Shown here: one piece after another, positions 6,359-13,869 of the stretch
How positions within the stretch are numbered: the first letter of the stretch is position 1
Layout: each line of letters starts with the position of its first letter
Source of the DNA: Frankiaceae bacterium
Lineage (GTDB): Bacteria > Actinomycetota > Actinomycetes > Mycobacteriales > SCTD01
Assembly: GCA_026786045.1 (NCBI GenBank)
Contig: JAJAYV010000115.1
Span: 1 to 15,245, forward strand
DNA: 15,245 nt
Reading direction: 5' to 3'
Notes under the pieces: generated by a model
What the model was told of the DNA's origin: nothing
The model's database searches: none
What the model saw: the letters and a program-made list of their open reading frames with translations, nothing else
Program-made: the position numbers and the translations under genes

Positions 6359-8028
6359 GCCGGTACCGCCGCGGCGCGGACGCCGTCCTCGACCAGCCGG
6401 CCGGCGTCGACGCGCACGATCCGGTCGGCCGCCCCTGCCAGGCCCGCGTCGTGCGTCGCAGCCACCACCGTGACGGTGCGGGGAAGGTCGGCCAGCGCCG
6501 CGCGGACCACTGCTGCGCTGGCCGCGTCCAGGCTCTCCGTGGGCTCGTCGAGCAGCAGGAGCGAGGCACCCAGCACCTCGACGCGCAGGAGCGCCCGGGC
6601 CAGCGCCAGGCGGCGGCGCTGTCCGGCCGACAGGCCCGCGCCGTCCTCGGCGAGCTGGACGTCCTCCGTGCCCGGCAGGCCGACGGCAGCCAGCGCGCTG
6701 GCGACAGCGGCAGGCGGCGCTGCGGGCAGACCCAGGCGCACGTTGTCGGCGACCGTCCCGGCCAGCAGGTGCGGCGACTGCGGCAGCCAGGCGACTCTGG
6801 CCCGCCACGCCCGCGGGTCGGTCGCGCCGAGGTCGTCCCCGCCCAGCAACAACCGGCCCTGCTGCGGGACCCGGAAGCGCAGCAGCACGTCGAGCAGCAC
6901 GCTCTTCCCCGCCCCGCTGGGCCCGACCAGCGCCACCCGCTCGCCGCGGCGCAGCTCGAGGTGGACGTCGTCGAGCACCGGTGCGTCCCGGCCCGGGAGG
7001 CGCACCGTCACGCCCTCGAGGGTCGTCGTCCCGCCACCGGTCACGGGAGCCGCTCCCGCGGCCGGCAGCGGTGTCTCGAGCACGGCGAAGACCCGTTCGG
7101 CCGCCGCGGCACCGTCCTGCGACGCGTGGTGCTCGGCCCCGACCCGGCGAAGCGGGAGGTAGGCCTCCGGCGCCAGCAGCAGGACGAGGAGCGCGCTCTC
7201 GTAGGGCAGGTCGCCGTGCACCAGCCGCAGGCCGACCTGCACCGCCACGAGAGCCACCGACAGGGTGGCCAGCAGCTCGAGCACCAGGGCCGACAGGAAC
7301 GCCACCCGCAGCGTCTGCATCGTGCTCCTGCGCAGTGCCTCCCCGGCCCGCCGCACCGACCCGGCGTGACCTGCGGCGCGCCCGTGCACGCGCAGCGTCG
7401 GCAGCCCCCGCATCGAGTCCAGGAAGTGGCCGGACAGCGCCGCCATCCGGTCGTAGGAGCGCTCCGTCCGCTGCTGCGTGTGCAGCCCGACAAGCACCAT
7501 GAACACCGGGATCAGCGGGATCGTGAGGCCCACGACCAGCGCCGAGAGGGGGTCCACGGTCGCCATCCGCACGAGCACGGCGATCGGCACGAGGACCGCC
7601 AGGACCAGCTGCGGCAGGTAGCGCCCGAACCACGGGTCCAGGGCGTCGAGGCCGCGCGTGACCAGCGCCGTCAGCTCACCGCCCCGCTCGCCGGCCAGCC
7701 ACGACGGTCCGAGGGCCTGGGCATGCCGTACGAGCCGCCGGCGCAGCGTCGACCGCACGTCAGCGGCGCACCGGGCCTGGACCAGTGCCTGCGCCCAGGA
7801 CACCGCCGCTCGGGCCGCCATGACGACGGCGAGCGCGGCCAGCTCCGGACCGAGCTCGGCGAGACCGGCGTCGCGATCGAGCAGTGCGCGAGCCAGCACC
7901 CGTGCCAGCAACCCCGCCTGCACGAGCACCAGTCCGGTGGTGACCAGCCCCAGGACGACGGCGGCCACGACGGCCGTGCGGGCGCCGCGCGCCTCGCGCA
8001 GCAGCCGCGGGTCGAGCGGCCGGCTCAC
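6355..8028 (-). CDS. cydD: Cytochrome bd assembly ABC exporter subunit CydD
   Basis: Half-transporter of 557 residues, the usual length for CydD, with an N-terminal transmembrane domain (about 18-300) and a C-terminal ATPase. Walker A GPSGAGKS (369-376), Q-loop Gln417, signature LSAGQ (466-470, Ala for the usual Gly), Walker B LLLLDEP (490-496), H-loop His526 in ATHD. The membrane-domain signature IPLIPVFMVLVG (170-181) is characteristic of CydD. The GTG at 8028 is chosen because it overlaps the cydB stop as GTGA and gives a normal N-terminus; longer upstream readings would run back into cydB in another frame. Works with CydC to permit assembly of the CydAB oxidase encoded immediately upstream. 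The assignment of D versus C rests on gene order and the membrane-domain motif. Confidence 0.93.
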   Translation of the reverse strand: MSRPLDPRLLREARGARTAVVAAVVLGLVTTGLVLVQAGLLARVLARALLDRDAGLAELGPELAALAVVMAARAAVSWAQALVQARCAADVRSTLRRRLVRHAQALGPSWLAGERGGELTALVTRGLDALDPWFGRYLPQLVLAVLVPIAVLVRMATVDPLSALVVGLTIPLIPVFMVLVGLHTQQRTERSYDRMAALSGHFLDSMRGLPTLRVHGRAAGHAGSVRRAGEALRRSTMQTLRVAFLSALVLELLATLSVALVAVQVGLRLVHGDLPYESALLVLLLAPEAYLPLRRVGAEHHASQDGAAAAERVFAVLETPLPAAGAAPVTGGGTTTLEGVTVRLPGRDAPVLDDVHLELRRGERVALVGPSGAGKSVLLDVLLRFRVPQQGRLLLGGDDLGATDPRAWRARVAWLPQSPHLLAGTVADNVRLGLPAAPPAAVASALAAVGLPGTEDVQLAEDGAGLSAGQRRRLALARALLRVEVLGASLLLLDEPTESLDAASAAVVRAALADLPRTVTVVAATHDAGLAGAADRIVRVDAGRLVEDGVRAAAVPA

Positions 8029-9068
8029 CTGGGTAGGCCGGCCCGGTCGTCGCGCGGGCCGCGCTGCAGCGGGCGGGCCGGGGCGATGTGGTCCCGGCTG
8101 ATCCGCTTGCGGAACACCCAGTAGCTCCACGCCTGGTAGGCGACGACGACGGGCGTCGCGAAGACCGCGACCCACGTCATGATCTCGAGCGTGTAGTCGG
8201 TGGACGAGGCGTTCTCGACGGTGAGGCCGTTGCCCGCCACGGTCGAGGGCAGCACGTCCGGGAACAGGGCGAGGAACATGGCGCCGACGGCGGCAGCGAT
8301 CGTGAGGGCGGTGGCCGTGAACGCCCAGCCCTCGCGCCGGGTGCGCACGAGCAGCGTCGCCGCCACCAGGCTCAGCGCTGCCACCACCGACAGGGCGGCC
8401 GACCGGACGTTGCCGGTCTGGGCGTGGGTCCAGATCAGGAAGCCGGCAGCCACCAGCACCGTCGGCGGGGCCAGCCGCGCGGCCAGCGCCCGCGCGCGGT
8501 GCCGTACGTCGCCGTCGGTCTTGAGCGAGATGAAGACGGCGCCGTGCAGCAGGAACAGCAGCAGCGTGGTGAGGCCGCCCAGCAGGGCGTACGGCGACAG
8601 CAGGTCCAGCAGCGACCCGGCCCACTCGTGGTCGGCGTCGAGCGGGACGCCGCGCAGGATGCTGGCGAAGGCGACCCCCCACAGGAAGGCCGGCAGCAGG
8701 CTGCTCCAGAACAGCGCGCGGTCCCAGCGGGCCCGCCACAGCGCGGTGTCGCCCTTGCCGCGGAACTCAAAGGCGACGCCGCGCACGATCAGCGCTACGA
8801 GGATCGCCAGCAGCGGCAGGTAGAAGCCGCTGAACAAGGTGGCGTACCACTCCGGGAACGCGGCGAACAGCGCCCCGCCGGCGGTGATGAGCCACACCTC
8901 GTTGCCGTCCCAGACCGGGCCGACGGTGTTGATGACGACGCGGCGGTCGGTGTCGTCCTCGGACAGCACGGGCGCGAGCATGCCCACGCCGAAGTCGAAG
9001 CCCTCCAGCACGAAGTAGCCGATGAACAGCACGGCGATGAGCGCGAACCAGACGGTGGTCAGCTCCAC
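8025..9068 (-). CDS. cydB: Cytochrome bd quinol oxidase subunit II (CydB)
   Basis: Membrane subunit of 347 residues with about eight to nine hydrophobic helices. It pairs with CydA in the bd-type terminal oxidase, which reduces oxygen to water using quinol electrons. Recognised by the N-terminal WFALIAVLFIGYFVLEGFDF block, the GFDFGVGML motif, and NTVGPVWDGNEVWLITAGGA, all highly conserved in CydB. The start is the GTG at 9068: AGGAGG (9078-9073) lies 4 nt upstream, a slightly short spacing, and overlaps the cydA TAG stop, so the two genes are 8 bp apart and very likely coupled. Its stop overlaps the cydD start (GTGA). The C-terminal tail after WVFRKRISRDHI is a short Arg/Pro-rich cytoplasmic end with no known role. 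A later start would remove the first helix. Confidence 0.97.
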   Translation of the reverse strand: MELTTVWFALIAVLFIGYFVLEGFDFGVGMLAPVLSEDDTDRRVVINTVGPVWDGNEVWLITAGGALFAAFPEWYATLFSGFYLPLLAILVALIVRGVAFEFRGKGDTALWRARWDRALFWSSLLPAFLWGVAFASILRGVPLDADHEWAGSLLDLLSPYALLGGLTTLLLFLLHGAVFISLKTDGDVRHRARALAARLAPPTVLVAAGFLIWTHAQTGNVRSAALSVVAALSLVAATLLVRTRREGWAFTATALTIAAAVGAMFLALFPDVLPSTVAGNGLTVENASSTDYTLEIMTWVAVFATPVVVAYQAWSYWVFRKRISRDHIAPARPLQRGPRDDRAGLPR

Positions 9069-9076
9069 GGGGCCTC

Positions 9077-10480
9077 CTAGTAGGAGAAGGCGAGCGGGCG
9101 CTCGGCTTCGTCGTCGGGGGCGGCGTCGGCCGGCGGGGCCACGTCGGGGAGGCCGGCGCGCACGTACTTCAGGATCAGGGCGACCTCCACGACGGCCAGC
9201 ACGGCGTAGACGACGGTGTAGGTGCCGAGCGAGGTGGCGACCTGCCAGGCCTGCACGGTCGGCGAGTCGCTGTCGGCCGTGAGCAGCACGCCGAACACCG
9301 TCCAGGGCTGACGCCCCATCTCGGTGAAGATCCAGCCCATCGAGTTGGCGAGGAACGGCAGCGGCAGAGCCCAGATGCCGGCTCTCAGCAGCCAGCGGTT
9401 GGTCGGCGTGCGTCCGCGCCGCAGCGCCCACACCCAGGCCAGCGCCACCGCTCCCGCCAGCATCCCGAACCCGATCATCAGGCGGAAGGTCCAGTAGGTG
9501 ATGCCGATGACAGGCCGGTAGTCGCCCGGGCCGTAGGTGGACACGTACTCCTCCTGCAGGTCGTTGATGCCGCGGACCTGGCCGTCGAAGGAGTTGGTGG
9601 CGAGGAACGACAGCGCGCTGGGGATCTGCAGGTTGATGTGGTTGCGGCCGTTCTCGATGTCCCCGACGGCGAACAGCGAGAAGCCGGCACCGTCCTCGGT
9701 CTCCCAGAGCGCCTCCGCAGCAGCCATCTTCATCGGCTGCTGCTCGGTCATCACCTGGGCGAAGGCGTGTCCGCTCACCGACACCACGGCTGTGGCGACC
9801 AGAGCCGTGACGAAGCCGAGCTTGGCGGTGCTGCGGAAGGCATCGGTGTCCCGCCCGCGCCGCATCGACCAGGCGCTGATCGAGCCCACGAAGATGCCGC
9901 CAACCAGGAACCCGCCGGCGATGGTGTGTGGCCAGGCGGCGAGCACGGTGGGGTTGCTGAGCACGGCCCAGATGCTGGTGAGCTCGGCCCGGCCCGCCTC
10001 CTCGTTGATCCGGAAGCCGACCGGGTGCTGCATCCACGAGTTGGCCGCGAGGATGAAGTAGGCGGACAGGCTGATGCCGATCGACGCGATCCAGATGCAG
10101 GCCAGATGCACGCGCGGCGGCAGCCGGTCCCACCCGAAGATCCAGAGGCCGATGAAGGTCGACTCGAGGAAGAACGCGAGCAGCCCCTCCATGGCGAGGG
10201 GGGCGCCGAAGATGTCTCCGACGTAGCGGCTGTAGTCCGACCAGTTCATCCCGAACTGGAACTCCTGGACGATGCCGGTGACGATGCCCAGAGCGAAGTT
10301 GATGAGGAAGAGCTTCCCCCAGAACTTCGTCATCCTGAGCCACCGCACGTCGCCCGTCCGGTGCCAGCGGGTCTGCATGATCGCGACCAGGACCGACAAG
10401 CCGATGGTCAACGGCACGAACAGGAAGTGGTAGACGGTCACGATGCCGAACTGCCACCGCGCAAGGTCGAGCGAGCTCAC
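9077..10480 (-). CDS. cydA: Cytochrome bd quinol oxidase subunit I (CydA)
   Basis: Heme-bearing, quinol-oxidising subunit of 467 residues, with about nine membrane helices. Residues matching the E. coli ligands are present: His18 (YHFLFVPL, like His19), His185 (WPHTIAGG, like His186), Met335 (FRLMIGFGM, like Met393) and Glu387 in the TEMGRQPW motif (like Glu445). The Met-to-Glu spacing of 52 equals that of E. coli. The Q-loop (about 241-310) has MTEQQPMKMAAAEALWE and lacks the long E. coli insertion, placing it in the short-Q-loop class; E. coli CydA has 522 residues. The start is a GTG with GGAGGGG about 8 nt upstream. First gene of the cydABDC-nmrA operon. Bd oxidases serve low-oxygen or stress respiration, so control by oxygen or redox is likely, but I could not find a recognisable Rex-type site upstream. 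Confidence 0.98.
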   Translation of the reverse strand: MSSLDLARWQFGIVTVYHFLFVPLTIGLSVLVAIMQTRWHRTGDVRWLRMTKFWGKLFLINFALGIVTGIVQEFQFGMNWSDYSRYVGDIFGAPLAMEGLLAFFLESTFIGLWIFGWDRLPPRVHLACIWIASIGISLSAYFILAANSWMQHPVGFRINEEAGRAELTSIWAVLSNPTVLAAWPHTIAGGFLVGGIFVGSISAWSMRRGRDTDAFRSTAKLGFVTALVATAVVSVSGHAFAQVMTEQQPMKMAAAEALWETEDGAGFSLFAVGDIENGRNHINLQIPSALSFLATNSFDGQVRGINDLQEEYVSTYGPGDYRPVIGITYWTFRLMIGFGMLAGAVALAWVWALRRGRTPTNRWLLRAGIWALPLPFLANSMGWIFTEMGRQPWTVFGVLLTADSDSPTVQAWQVATSLGTYTVVYAVLAVVEVALILKYVRAGLPDVAPPADAAPDDEAERPLAFSY

Positions 10481-10720
10481 GGCAGGATCCCCTCCGCTCG
10501 AGCCGGTCGGCCCGAGGCTGCACTGAGCGTGCCGCTGAGGAGAGCGCCCCGACAGAGCCGAAGGTCCCGCGCTCCGTCACGGCAGCAGGTTCGGGAGACC
10601 TGAGGCCGAGCTCGGCGACCGCGAAGGCAGATGTTCGCCGGCAGGTCACGTCGACGTCGCACGCCCGCCATCTGCTGCGGCTCGGCTCACCGGAGCTGGC
10701 CGACGAGGAGGAGATCACTG
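10481..10720. promoter_or_regulatory. Divergent intergenic region, cydA / glycosyltransferase
   Basis: This 240-bp gap must hold the cydA promoter and the promoter of the divergent glycosyltransferase gene. I see no strong TANNNT/TTGACA pair for either. It contains several symmetric elements: ACGTCGACGT (10648-10657, perfect palindrome), CAGGT-N7-ACCTG (10586-10602), and GCAGATG...CATCTGC (10627-10633 / 10669-10675). These could be regulator sites or chance. AGGAGG at 10706-10711 is the glycosyltransferase ribosome site. Confidence 0.4.
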
Positions 10721-11539
10721 GTGCCGACACCCCGGACCTACGCGCGCGCGGGCGCGCTGGTGACCGCCGCAGGACCGCAGATGCGTGCGGTTATGCGCGA
10801 GCTCGCCCTGCCGACGTTCGAGCGCTACGCCGCCCGTTGGGGCTGGCAGGTCGAGGCGCACGACCTCCCCACCGACGGCAGCGGGGCCGACCCGGGTGCG
10901 CAGCGTGCCAAGTGGAACAAGATCCGACTGTTGCGGGACGCCCTGAGCACACACCCGATGGCGTTGTGGGTGGATGCCGACGTCCTGCTCCTGCGCGACG
11001 ACGACGACATCCGGAAGCACCTGCGTGCCGACCACTTCCAGGCGCTGGCCCTCGAGCACGTGCCGGCCGAGCACCGCGTCAACCCCAACACGGGGGTGTG
11101 GCTGCTGCGGTCCTGCCCGGAGTCGTTCGCCTTCCTCGACGCCGTGGAGGCCGCCGGACCGCAACCCGGCCCCTGGGCCGATCAGGGCGCGGTGCTGGCA
11201 GCGCTGGGCTGGGACCGCGGTGACGAGCGCTACCACTGGGCCGGACCGGGTGCCGGCACCCGGCACCTCACCGGGACCAGCTGGTTGCCACCAGGGTGGA
11301 ACCAGCCGCACGTGGACGGTCGCTGCGCGACGGAGGGCTTCAACAGCAGCGCGGCCTCCTACCGTGACCGACCGCAGGTGCCGCAGCCCCACGCCCTCCA
11401 CTTCATGGGCATGTCGCCGCCGGCGCGGTACCGCGCCATGCACGCCGCCGCCCCCGTGCTGGTCGCCGCGCAGCGGTCCACGACGGACTCAGCGGTCTAC
11501 GTCCCGAGCGTCGCGGTCGCCGCGGTGCCCCGCGCATGA
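10721..11539 (+). CDS. GT34-like (galactosyl/mannosyltransferase type) glycosyltransferase
   Basis: Protein of 272 residues with a GT-A glycosyltransferase pattern: AKWNKIRLLRDAL, then ALWVDADVLLLR holding the metal- and sugar-nucleotide-binding DxD (Asp-Ala-Asp), then VNPNTGVWLLR, then WADQGAVLAAL. This order is that of the GMA12/MNN10 (GT34) family, best known from fungal and plant alpha-galactosyl and xylosyl transferases, with scattered bacterial members. No signal peptide or membrane helix is seen, so it probably acts in the cytoplasm or at the membrane surface. GTG at 10721 is preferred to the upstream ATG at 10631: AGGAGG at 10706-10711 is properly spaced and the added 30 residues are Arg-rich and unconserved in look. 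Donor and acceptor unknown. It stands alone, divergent from cydA, convergent with the MFS gene. Confidence 0.8.
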   Translation: MPTPRTYARAGALVTAAGPQMRAVMRELALPTFERYAARWGWQVEAHDLPTDGSGADPGAQRAKWNKIRLLRDALSTHPMALWVDADVLLLRDDDDIRKHLRADHFQALALEHVPAEHRVNPNTGVWLLRSCPESFAFLDAVEAAGPQPGPWADQGAVLAALGWDRGDERYHWAGPGAGTRHLTGTSWLPPGWNQPHVDGRCATEGFNSSAASYRDRPQVPQPHALHFMGMSPPARYRAMHAAAPVLVAAQRSTTDSAVYVPSVAVAAVPRA

Positions 11540-11574
11540 CCCGCCCCGTCGACGTCCACGGCTGAGTCGAGAAC

Positions 11575-11625
11575 CTCGTTGCACTGGGCTCTTCGGCACA
11601 GGCCGGGCACGCGTTGTGCAACGGG
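11575..11625. terminator. Candidate bidirectional terminator hairpin
   Basis: Between the convergent glycosyltransferase and MFS genes, CGTTGCAC (11577-11584) is repeated inverted as GTGCAACG (11616-11623). Allowing one G-U pair the stem reaches 10 bp with a 31-nt loop. No U-tract follows, as is usual in high-GC actinobacteria. The rest of the 175-bp gap (11540-11714) holds nothing I recognise. Confidence 0.4.
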
Positions 11626-11714
11626 CGGACTGACCTGGAAGGACCCGCTGCGCTGCCCGCGCCGACAGCGAGCGCCTCTCCCGAACGGCCGGGCGCCTGC
11701 GTCCCGCCGCCGGC

Positions 11715-13184
11715 TCAGTGGGCCGCGGCAACCCGTTCGCCCTTGCCGGCCTCGCGTCCCATCAGGACCGCGGCGAAGGCGGCGGCGAGCAGGACGACGA
11801 CGGCGCCGACGCGCAGGGCCAGCACGTACCCGTCGGTGATCGCAGCGGCCGGGTCGGCCCCGGCGCCGATGGCGTCGGCGGCGCGCCGCAGCGCGAGGGT
11901 GACCAGGACGGCGAGCCCCACGGCGCCGCCGATCTGCTGCAGGGCCTGCTGGAGCCCGGAGGCCAGACCGGCGTCCTCGTCAGTGACGCGGTGGACGGCG
12001 GCGTTGCCGAGCGCCGGCAGGCAGAAGCCCGAACCCAGGGCGATGACCACGCTCGCCGGCAGCACCTGGGTGAGGTAGGACCCGTCGGCTTCGATCCGCG
12101 TGAACAGCAGAGTTCCGGCGGCCGCGACGAGCAGGCCGGTCACCAGCACCGGGCGGATGCCGACCTTCGGGATGAGGTTGGTGGCCAGGCCGAGCGAGGC
12201 TCCGACGGCGATGCCGAAGGGCAGGAAGCCCAGTCCGGTGCGCAGTGCGGAGAAGCCGAGGACCTCCTGGAGGTAGAGGGTGGTGATGAAGAACTGGCTG
12301 AAGAACAGCGAGAAGAACAGCAGCGCCACGAGGTTGGCGGTGACGCGGGTGCGCTCGCGCAGGAAGCGCAGCGGCAGCAGCGGTGTGCGGGCTCGGGTCT
12401 GCGAGGCCACGAAGACGCCGACGAGGACGAGCCCGCCGAGCAGCGGCAGGAGCACGGCCGTCGAGCTCCACGGCTCGGACGCGGCCTCGATGAGCCCGAA
12501 CACGATGCCGGTCAGGCCCAGCGTCGACAGTGCCGCCCCGGTCAGGTCCAGGTGGCGGCGGCTGCCGGGCGCCCGGGCGGCGTCGGCGCTGACCAGGCGC
12601 GGGACGACGGCGAGCGCGACCAGGGCGACGGGGATGTTGAGCAGGAAGATCCATCGCCAGGAGGCGTACTCGACCAGGGCACCGGACAGGATCGGGCCGC
12701 TGGTGCCGGCGATGCCGGAGATCCCGCCGAACAGTCCGATCGCCTTGGCGCGTTCGCGGCTGTCGGTGAACAGCAGTGCGATGAGGCCGAACGCGGCCGG
12801 GGCTGCGAGCGCCTCGCCGGCACCCTGTGCGAACCGGGCGCCGACCAGGGTGCCGGGATTCTGCGCCAGCCCGCAGGCGATGGAGGCCAGACCGAAGACC
12901 ACGACCCCGGCGAGGAACATCCGTCGGCGGCCGAGCACGTCGCCGAGCCGTCCGCCGAGCAGCAGCAGGCTGCCCGCCATGAGCACGTAGCTGTCGACCA
13001 CCCACGTTAGGCCCTGTCGGCTGAACCCCAGGTCACCCTGGATGGAGGGCAGCGCGATGTTCACGACCGAGACGTCGAGGATGAGCATGAACTGCACGAG
13101 CAGCAGGACGCCCAGCGCCTTCCAGCGGCGCGGGTCAGCGGTCGAGACGGTCCCGGGCAAGGCAGCGGAGGTCGCGTCGGTCAT
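11715..13184 (-). CDS. MFS drug exporter, DHA2 family (14 helices)
   Basis: Inner-membrane proton-coupled antiporter of 489 residues with about 14 hydrophobic segments, the number and length typical of DHA2 (EmrB/QacA). Motif D1 LDVSVVNIALPSI (36-48) in helix 1, motif A GGRLGDVLGRRR (77-88) in the 2-3 loop, motif C GISGIAGTSGPILSGAL (about 154-170) in helix 5 marking an antiporter, and WRWIFLLNIP (176-185), a DHA2 hallmark. Expected to expel drugs or hydrophobic cations; substrate unknown. ATG at 13184 with GAGG about 9 nt upstream. It diverges from a tetR gene across 97 bp, the usual layout of a repressor controlling its exporter. Its last residues (REAGKGERVAAAH) are a short cytoplasmic tail. 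Confidence 0.94.
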   Translation of the reverse strand: MTDATSAALPGTVSTADPRRWKALGVLLLVQFMLILDVSVVNIALPSIQGDLGFSRQGLTWVVDSYVLMAGSLLLLGGRLGDVLGRRRMFLAGVVVFGLASIACGLAQNPGTLVGARFAQGAGEALAAPAAFGLIALLFTDSRERAKAIGLFGGISGIAGTSGPILSGALVEYASWRWIFLLNIPVALVALAVVPRLVSADAARAPGSRRHLDLTGAALSTLGLTGIVFGLIEAASEPWSSTAVLLPLLGGLVLVGVFVASQTRARTPLLPLRFLRERTRVTANLVALLFFSLFFSQFFITTLYLQEVLGFSALRTGLGFLPFGIAVGASLGLATNLIPKVGIRPVLVTGLLVAAAGTLLFTRIEADGSYLTQVLPASVVIALGSGFCLPALGNAAVHRVTDEDAGLASGLQQALQQIGGAVGLAVLVTLALRRAADAIGAGADPAAAITDGYVLALRVGAVVVLLAAAFAAVLMGREAGKGERVAAAH

Positions 13185-13245
13185 GTGAGGTCCTCGGGGC
13201 AGAGAGGTCTTTCGAACTGGTCAGTGCGGAAGTCAGCGCCAGAAG

Positions 13246-13261
13246 AGAACCACACAGTTCT
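13246..13261. promoter_or_regulatory. Candidate TetR operator between MFS and tetR
   Basis: AGAAC-N6-GTTCT is a perfect 5-bp inverted repeat of 16 bp in the 97-bp divergent gap. CCAGAA-N13-TTCTGG (13239-13244 / 13258-13263) interleaves with it, and ACTG-GT-CAGT (13216-13225) lies nearby. TetR dimers bind palindromes of this size in such gaps. I see no clear -10 or -35 for either gene, so repression geometry is unknown. Confidence 0.45.
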
Positions 13262-13281
13262 GGAGATGGCACGATGAGCTC

Positions 13282-13848
13282 ATGAGCCCGCGCCCTGACC
13301 CGCGCTTGGCGCGGACCCGCGTACGGGCGCTGAGCGCGGCCTACGAGCTGCTGCTCGAACGCGGCGTGGGCCAGGTGACCGTCGACGAGGTCAGCGAACG
13401 CTCGGGTGTCAGCAAGAGCACCCTCTACCGGCACTGGCCCTCGCTCGACGAGCTGCTCAGCGAGGCCTTCTCCACGCACGCCCTGAGCGCGGCCGGCGCC
13501 GGGGCGGACCTGCCGCGCAGCCTGCAGGCCTACGCCACCGCCATCGCGGCCGGCCTGGAACAGGTGTGGGGACGGGCAGCGGCGTCGCTGGCCGTGACGG
13601 CGATCGACGACCCGGAGCAGCGGCAGGCGCAGCAGATGTGGATGCGCGGGCTGCGCGAGGACCTCCGGCGGCTCGTCGACGCCGCCGTGGAACGAGGAGA
13701 GGTGGTGCGCGAACCCGGCACCGACAGGGTGCTGGAACGGCTGCTGGCGGCGCTGTTCCACCGGTACCTGTTCAGCCAGGACCCGCTGGACAGCCGCTTC
13801 GTCACCGCCGAGGTCCAGCACGCGCTGACCCACCTTCGGGCGCCGTGA
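13282..13848 (+). CDS. TetR/AcrR family transcriptional regulator
   Basis: Repressor of 188 residues. The N-terminal helix-turn-helix runs about 10-56, with VTVDEVSERSGVSKSTLYRHWPSL giving the turn and recognition helix in classic TetR form; the all-helical C-terminal ligand and dimer domain follows. Divergent from the MFS exporter, so most likely its local repressor, with the exported compound or a relative as inducer. The ATG at 13282 is used because earlier ATGs at 13266 and 13274 are out of frame and stop at once. No good Shine-Dalgarno sequence precedes it (the nearest GGAG is 16 nt away), so translation may be leaderless or weak. Converges with the acyl-CoA ligase gene, 21 bp between stops. 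Confidence 0.95.
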   Translation: MSPRPDPRLARTRVRALSAAYELLLERGVGQVTVDEVSERSGVSKSTLYRHWPSLDELLSEAFSTHALSAAGAGADLPRSLQAYATAIAAGLEQVWGRAAASLAVTAIDDPEQRQAQQMWMRGLREDLRRLVDAAVERGEVVREPGTDRVLERLLAALFHRYLFSQDPLDSRFVTAEVQHALTHLRAP

Positions 13849-13859
13849 CCACGGTCCCG
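13837..13859. terminator. Candidate hairpin terminator, tetR / acyl-CoA ligase
   Basis: CGGG and CCCG flank an inner GCCGT/ACGGT stem (one G-T) with loop GACC, one base bulged, forming a compact 9-bp hairpin that overlaps the tetR stop and lies 11 bp from the end of the convergent gene. It could act in both directions. There is no U-tract. Confidence 0.35.
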
Positions 13860-13869
13860 GGGCGGCGCG

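Noticed and set aside
10477..10671. Minus-strand 64-residue open frame ending with a GTGA overlap on the cydA start
   Set aside because: It imitates the overlaps seen downstream, but has no ribosome site and an Arg/Cys-rich composition like a random frame in GC-rich DNA. A GTGA overlap arises in one frame by chance whenever a start reads GTGA.
10631..10720. Upstream ATG extending the glycosyltransferase by 30 residues
   Set aside because: The added segment is Arg-rich without recognisable family sequence, and AGGAGG is correctly placed for the GTG at 10721.
10481..10720. Rex operator upstream of cydA
   Set aside because: No TGTGAAC/TTCACA half-sites found by eye on either strand.
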